DNA of 8,710 bases from NCBI GenBank assembly GCA_044378425.1, contig JBILXN010000096.1, forward strand, positions 1 through 8,710, read 5' to 3'. Position numbers and translations under genes: made by a program. This document shows positions 5,700-8,710 of this stretch, one piece after another (position 1 is the stretch's first letter; every line of letters begins with the position of its first letter). The notes below the pieces were generated by a model, which worked only from the letters and a program-made list of their open reading frames with translations, did not search any database and was not told the DNA's origin. The stretch is from UBA6136 sp044378425 (lineage in GTDB: Bacteria; Pseudomonadota; Gammaproteobacteria; Methylococcales; Methylococcaceae).

Positions 5700-7103
5700 A
5701 TGACCCTAAGAACCCGATTCGCTCCTAGCCCGACCGGCTATCTTCACGTCGGAGGCGCGCGTACCGCGCTCTTCTCGTGGCTGTATGCCCGCAAACATGG
5801 CGGCACGTTCATTCTGCGCATCGAAGATACAGATCTTGAGCGCTCGACGGCCGAATCGGTGAATGCCATTCTCGAAGGCATGGCTTGGCTGGGGCTGGAA
5901 TATGATGAAGGGCCTTTCTATCAAACCCACCGTTTTGACCGGTATCACGCACTTATTCAGCAATTGCTTGATGAAGGTAGAGCCTACCATTGCTATTGCA
6001 GCAAGGATGAGCTTGATGCCATGCGCGAAGCGCAGATGGCGAATAAAGAGAAACCTCGCTACGACGGTCGCTGCCGCCATCTGGCCGAGCCGCGGCCAGG
6101 CGTCAGACCGGTGGTCCGTTTTCGCAATCCAGATGAAGGCGAGGTCGTCATTGATGATATGGTCAAGGGCCGTATCGTGGTCCGGAACAGCGAACTGGAT
6201 GACCTTATCATCGCACGCTCCGATGGTTCCCCGACCTATAACTTTACGGTGGTGGTCGATGACCTGGACATGCAGATCACTCATGTGATTCGTGGTGATG
6301 ATCACGTCAACAATACCCCGCGCCAGATCAATATTCTTAAGGCGCTGGGGGCTGAACTACCACGCTACGCTCATGTTCCAATGATTCTGGGTGCTGATGG
6401 TGCCCGACTGTCCAAGCGTCACGGCGCGGTCAGCGTGATGCAATATCGGGATGATGGCTTTCTTCCTGAGGCGGTATTGAATTATCTGGTTCGGCTGGGT
6501 TGGTCCCATGGCGACCAGGAGATTTTCTCGATCGACCAAATGATTGAGTACTTTGACGCGCCGGACATCAATCATTCTGCCTCGACCTTCAACCCTGAAA
6601 AGCTGCTCTGGCTGAATCACCATTACCTGATGCATGGCGATCCCGTCCATGTTGCCCATCATCTGCGCTGGCATCTCGGGAAACTCGGCATTGATCCTGC
6701 TGAAGGTCCCGAACTGGTTGAGGTCGTCAAATCTCAGCGGGAAAGAACCAAGACGCTGGTGGAAATGGCGCAAGCCAGCGCGTTTTTCTATCGCGACTTC
6801 AGCGAATATGAGGAAAAGGCAGCCCACAAGCATCTCACACAGGCGTCCGTTGCAGGGCTGGCGCTGCTGCGGGAAAACCTGGCCGCATTGCGGCCCTGGG
6901 TGAGGGCGAGTATTCATGACATTATCGCCGCGACGGCCGAGTCCCTGGGGGTCAAGATGGGTGCCATCGCCCAGCCCCTGCGAGTCGCTGTTTCCGGCAC
7001 ATCGGTATCGCCGCCGATTGATTTGACACTGGAAATTCTCGGTCAGCTGACCACATTGGCCAGAATCGACCGGGCCGTCGATTATGTCGGGAAAAAAAAC
7101 TAG
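5700..7103 (+). CDS. gltX: Glutamyl-tRNA synthetase (class I)
   Basis: GltX charges tRNA-Glu with glutamate using ATP. From the ATG at 5700 the protein has 467 residues (E. coli 471). It shows the class I signatures: the HIGH-type motif PSPTGYLHVGGAR near residues 9-21 and the KMSKS-type ARLSKRHG near 235-242. A zinc site of the E. coli type is complete: C98-x-C100-x24-C125-x-H127 (YHCYCSKDEL ... GRCRH). RIEDTD and the VIRGDDHVNNTPRQ segment complete the catalytic domain; the C-terminal 170 residues form the helical anticodon-binding domain. With the zinc site intact this looks like the canonical discriminating enzyme rather than a GluRS2 or a truncated Glu-Q-tRNA synthetase, which lacks the anticodon domain. 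An ATG six bases upstream (5694) is in frame but too close to the Shine-Dalgarno. Its stop codon TAG forms part of the -35 box for the tRNA genes that follow, one of which encodes its own substrate. Confidence 0.98.
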   Translation: MTLRTRFAPSPTGYLHVGGARTALFSWLYARKHGGTFILRIEDTDLERSTAESVNAILEGMAWLGLEYDEGPFYQTHRFDRYHALIQQLLDEGRAYHCYCSKDELDAMREAQMANKEKPRYDGRCRHLAEPRPGVRPVVRFRNPDEGEVVIDDMVKGRIVVRNSELDDLIIARSDGSPTYNFTVVVDDLDMQITHVIRGDDHVNNTPRQINILKALGAELPRYAHVPMILGADGARLSKRHGAVSVMQYRDDGFLPEAVLNYLVRLGWSHGDQEIFSIDQMIEYFDAPDINHSASTFNPEKLLWLNHHYLMHGDPVHVAHHLRWHLGKLGIDPAEGPELVEVVKSQRERTKTLVEMAQASAFFYRDFSEYEEKAAHKHLTQASVAGLALLRENLAALRPWVRASIHDIIAATAESLGVKMGAIAQPLRVAVSGTSVSPPIDLTLEILGQLTTLARIDRAVDYVGKKN

Positions 7104-7136
7104 ACAAACCAAGCTAAGGTCTCTAGAATTCGCCGC
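7101..7136 (+). promoter_or_regulatory. Sigma-70 promoter for tRNA-Ala and tRNA-Glu, overlapping the gltX stop codon
   Basis: TAGACA (7101-7106) and TAGAAT (7124-7129) each match the consensus at 5 of 6 bases and are separated by exactly 17 bp. The first three bases of the -35 box are the gltX stop codon. After the -10 box comes TCGCCGC, a GC-rich discriminator of the kind known from stable RNA promoters under stringent (ppGpp) control. The start of transcription would be about 7136, some 11 nt before tRNA-Ala. The boxes are seen; growth-rate control is inferred. Confidence 0.75.
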
Positions 7137-7146
7137 TCAACGTCGC

Positions 7147-7222
<76 letters not shown>

Positions 7223-7246
7223 CCAGTGACGTGATTAAAGCGTTCA

Positions 7247-7322
7247 GTCCCCATCGTCTAGAGGCCTAGGACATCGCCCTTTCACGGCGACGACAGGGGT
7301 TCGAATCCCCTTGGGGACGCCA
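7247..7322 (+). tRNA. tRNA-Glu(UUC)
   Basis: Complete 76-nt tRNA with encoded CCA. The acceptor is GTCCCCA paired with TGGGGAC, discriminator G73. The D arm contains TCGTCTAGAGGCCTAGGACA, typical of tRNA-Glu. The anticodon arm is TCGCC-CTTTCAC-GGCGA, anticodon TTC. The T arm is AGGGG-TTCGAATC-CCCTT. It is the substrate of the GltX enzyme encoded just upstream; it is cotranscribed with tRNA-Ala and followed at once by a terminator. Confidence 0.97.
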
Positions 7323-7331
7323 ATACAAAAG

Positions 7332-7384
7332 AAGGGTAATTTTCCGAGTTATTAATGGCTTGGGAGATTGCCCTTTTTCTTTTT
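7332..7384 (+). terminator. Strong intrinsic terminator after tRNA-Glu
   Basis: Bases 7332-7348 and 7359-7375 can pair over 17 positions (with five G-U pairs) around the 10-nt loop TTATTAATGG. The GGG/CCC core is near the base of the stem. It is followed by TTTTT-C-TTTTT (7374-7384). It begins 9 nt after the CCA end of tRNA-Glu and ends the gltX/tRNA unit. Confidence 0.88.
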
Positions 7385-7720
7385 ACCGCATCTGACACGA
7401 CTCTCTTCGAGTGGTCTTGGTGATGTTCCTGATGCGGGCAATATAACCCCCTTCACATCGCTGTCTGATCTCAGAAACTGGTAAGTCAGTTGTCACCTGT
7501 AACAGGGCGTCAGTTGCTGAAACTCCTACCCGTCCATCATCGTGATCGAAAACCGAGATCCCAACGAGGGTCTGGTAATTTGACTGCTGCCATTCTATTC
7601 GGTCACATCACGCCGTTTATGCCAGGGTTTATTTCGCGACGGGCGCCGACACGCCATCTGACTTTAATGACGACTAAACGTCGCGAGGCAGGGATATTCA
7701 TACCATGCCGCATGATTTGA
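7385..7720. other. Intergenic stretch without a convincing gene
   Basis: About 335 bp between the tRNA terminator and the end of the membrane-protein gene. The only open frame of note (7490-7720, plus) starts with TTG, lacks a Shine-Dalgarno, is Arg-rich and has no family likeness. An 8-bp inverted repeat, TCGCGACG (7634-7641) and CGTCGCGA (7679-7686), is the only structure seen. No RNA gene was recognised. Confidence 0.5.
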
Positions 7721-8149
7721 TCAGATCAGGAAGGCACTCGTAATGTAAATTGAGCAGCACACGGCGAGCAGCAGCCAGTGTTCTCTAATCCATGCTCTTA
7801 ACCACAAACGGAAGTAACTCCAGGATCGGAATTTCGATCTCGCTGCCTGCGTCACCCGGTGATACAGATACATGAACAGAAGGATGAACGCCGTAAAACC
7901 GATCCATGCGGTATACATCTGCGCCGTGTGTCCCTCCAGGTCAAACAGAAGTTCAAGCGCATCTTCCAGTCCAAGCTCAAGGAACTCTATCAGGATATGA
8001 AGCAGATGGAGCGTGATGTCGAGGATCGAATCCCCAATAAGAGCAAATAGCAGAAATCCTGATGCAATCAGCCAGGCTTGCTTGGTTTTTGATTTCACAT
8101 CAACACCATTGTTAGCGGCAACAGGTTGCCGGGACGAACTCTTGGCCAC
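7721..8149 (-). CDS. Small hypothetical membrane protein
   Basis: I do not recognise the family. The protein has 142 residues and starts with GTG at 8149, preceded at a good distance by GGGGAAA, so translation is plausible. The first 24 residues are polar and basic (SSSR...KSKTKQ). Hydrophobic segments lie at about 25-56, 79-97 and 124-142, separated by an acidic Leu/Glu-rich amphipathic stretch (LGLEDALELLFDLEGH, about 59-74) and a strongly basic loop (HRVTQAARSKFRSWSYFRLWLRAWIREHW, 97-125, broken here only for description by charge). By the positive-inside rule the basic N terminus and the basic loop would be cytoplasmic, with the C terminus ending in the membrane or periplasm. It follows the MoeB-like gene on the same strand after an 89-nt gap with no clear terminator, so cotranscription is possible. 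No function can be given. Confidence 0.7.
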   Translation of the reverse strand: MAKSSSRQPVAANNGVDVKSKTKQAWLIASGFLLFALIGDSILDITLHLLHILIEFLELGLEDALELLFDLEGHTAQMYTAWIGFTAFILLFMYLYHRVTQAARSKFRSWSYFRLWLRAWIREHWLLLAVCCSIYITSAFLI

Positions 8150-8238
8150 TCTTTAATTTCCCCGCGTATATCTCTATGGGAAGGGTGATTGGCAAGTCTC
8201 AAGCAATCAACATGCCTCTACCGGCATAAAGAATCACA

Positions 8239-8710
8239 TCACGATCCTCCGTCTGCAGGCGTGAACCCGCAGGTCGGGCACTCCGGATTTTTGGGTAGGC
8301 GTATGCGATGCCATTCCATCGACAAACCGTCGAATAATAACAATGACCCCAGCAGGGAATCTCCGATTCCGGTGATCAGCTTGATGGCCTGTAGCGCCTG
8401 CATGCTGCCGATGATACCCGGTAGTGGCGCGATTACTCCCGATTGCGAGCAGGTTTCAACCTGATCGGTATCGCTGGCATAGAGGCAGTTGTAGCAGGGG
8501 CTGTCGGCCTTTCCCGGCGCAAATACCGCCAACTGACCCTCGAACCTAATGACGGCACCCGAAATCAGCATTCGCGATTGAGCATGACATGCCGCGTTGA
8601 CTCTGTACCGGGTTGCAAGGTTATCAGAGCAATCCAGCACAACATTCACACCGGCAACCGCCTCTTCAAGGCTGCGATCAGTAAGGACGCCCTCAACACA
8701 GCTGACATTG
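8239..8710 (-). CDS. moeB: MoeB/ThiF-family adenylyltransferase, partial (C-terminal part)
   Basis: The frame is open to the window edge, leaving about 157 C-terminal residues of a protein normally near 250; the N terminus with the GxGGxG nucleotide motif is outside. Enzymes of this family adenylate the C-terminal glycine of a small ubiquitin-like sulfur carrier (MoaD for molybdopterin, ThiS for thiazole) so that it can be loaded with sulfur. Visible motifs: VVLDCSDNLATR, with the Asp and Arg of the ATP/Mg site; CYNC and, near the C terminus, CPTC, the two zinc-binding CxxC pairs; and ETCSQSGVIAPLPGIIGSMQ, with the conserved cysteine before the PLxGIIGS(L/M)QA helix, as in E. coli MoeB. MoeB, ThiF and stand-alone HesA-like enzymes cannot be told apart from this part. 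moeB is the likeliest name, since stand-alone gammaproteobacterial homologues are mostly moeB. Stop at 8239. Confidence 0.9.
   Translation of the reverse strand, partial: NVSCVEGVLTDRSLEEAVAGVNVVLDCSDNLATRYRVNAACHAQSRMLISGAVIRFEGQLAVFAPGKADSPCYNCLYASDTDQVETCSQSGVIAPLPGIIGSMQALQAIKLITGIGDSLLGSLLLFDGLSMEWHRIRLPKNPECPTCGFTPADGGS

Noticed and set aside
5706..6305. 199-residue minus-strand open frame
   Set aside because: It lies wholly within gltX on the other strand; gltX has all family motifs, and this frame has no known domain.
6357..7112. 251-residue minus-strand open frame
   Set aside because: Antisense shadow of the gltX C-terminal half, without family likeness.
7490..7720. 76-residue Arg-rich plus-strand frame
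   Set aside because: TTG start without ribosome site, no family signature, composition like translated non-coding GC-rich DNA.
8205..8225. Hairpin ATGCC-TCTACC-GGCAT between the MoeB-like and membrane-protein genes
   Set aside because: Only 5 bp and no T-run on either strand; not a convincing terminator.
8189..8464. Plus-strand frame opposite the MoeB-like gene
   Set aside because: Covers the C-terminal coding part of a clear MoeB/ThiF protein in antisense; low-complexity Ser/Asn/Pro content.

Overview
The window looks like chromosomal DNA of a non-enteric gammaproteobacterium, with a decayed mobile-element edge on its left. The main pointer is the block uvrC - pgsA - tRNA-Gly(GCC) - tRNA-Cys(GCA), all on the minus strand. 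The same order is known in Escherichia coli (uvrC-pgsA-glyW-cysT) and Pseudomonas. The gltX gene followed by tRNA-Ala(GGC) and tRNA-Glu(UUC) also fits this group. I cannot name the species.

Bases 1-1276 are accessory DNA. From the left they hold an AT-rich stretch with degenerate tandem repeats of about 20 bp (roughly 105-272). These resemble the iterons of a theta-replicating plasmid. Next comes a frameshifted fragment, truncated at both ends, of a plasmid replication initiator of RepA type (345-696). At its end is a possible IS256-like insertion-sequence terminus (about 684-712), then non-coding DNA, then a remnant holding only the N-terminal part of a tyrosine integrase (927-1142, minus). 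The integrase remnant lies just past the 3' end of tRNA-Cys and on the same strand, the usual layout of an element integrated at a tRNA gene. The region therefore reads as the scarred border of an integrated plasmid-like element.

Bases 1277-3969 are the conserved minus-strand block. UvrC (nucleotide excision repair) and PgsA (phosphatidylglycerophosphate synthase) are separated by 3 nt, and tRNA-Gly follows 22 nt after pgsA. A perfect 10-bp hairpin terminator sits between the two tRNAs. In E. coli and Pseudomonas the response regulator uvrY/gacA lies upstream of uvrC. Here that place is taken by a divergent gene for a Ycf46-like AAA+ ATPase (4065-5540, plus), with a short shared promoter region containing a palindromic TATAAT box.

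Bases 5541-7384 form the translation block. gltX (glutamyl-tRNA synthetase) has a structured leader. Its stop codon is also the first half of a well-spaced -35 box, which probably drives tRNA-Ala and tRNA-Glu; the latter is the substrate of GltX. A strong intrinsic terminator closes the unit.

Bases 7385-8710 hold about 335 bp without a convincing gene, then a small unrecognised three-helix membrane protein (minus) and the C-terminal part of a MoeB/ThiF-family adenylyltransferase (minus) that runs off the right edge. I found no CRISPR array, riboswitch, toxin-antitoxin pair or defence cluster. The most unusual content is the plasmid/integrase scar at tRNA-Cys and the promoter embedded in the end of gltX.
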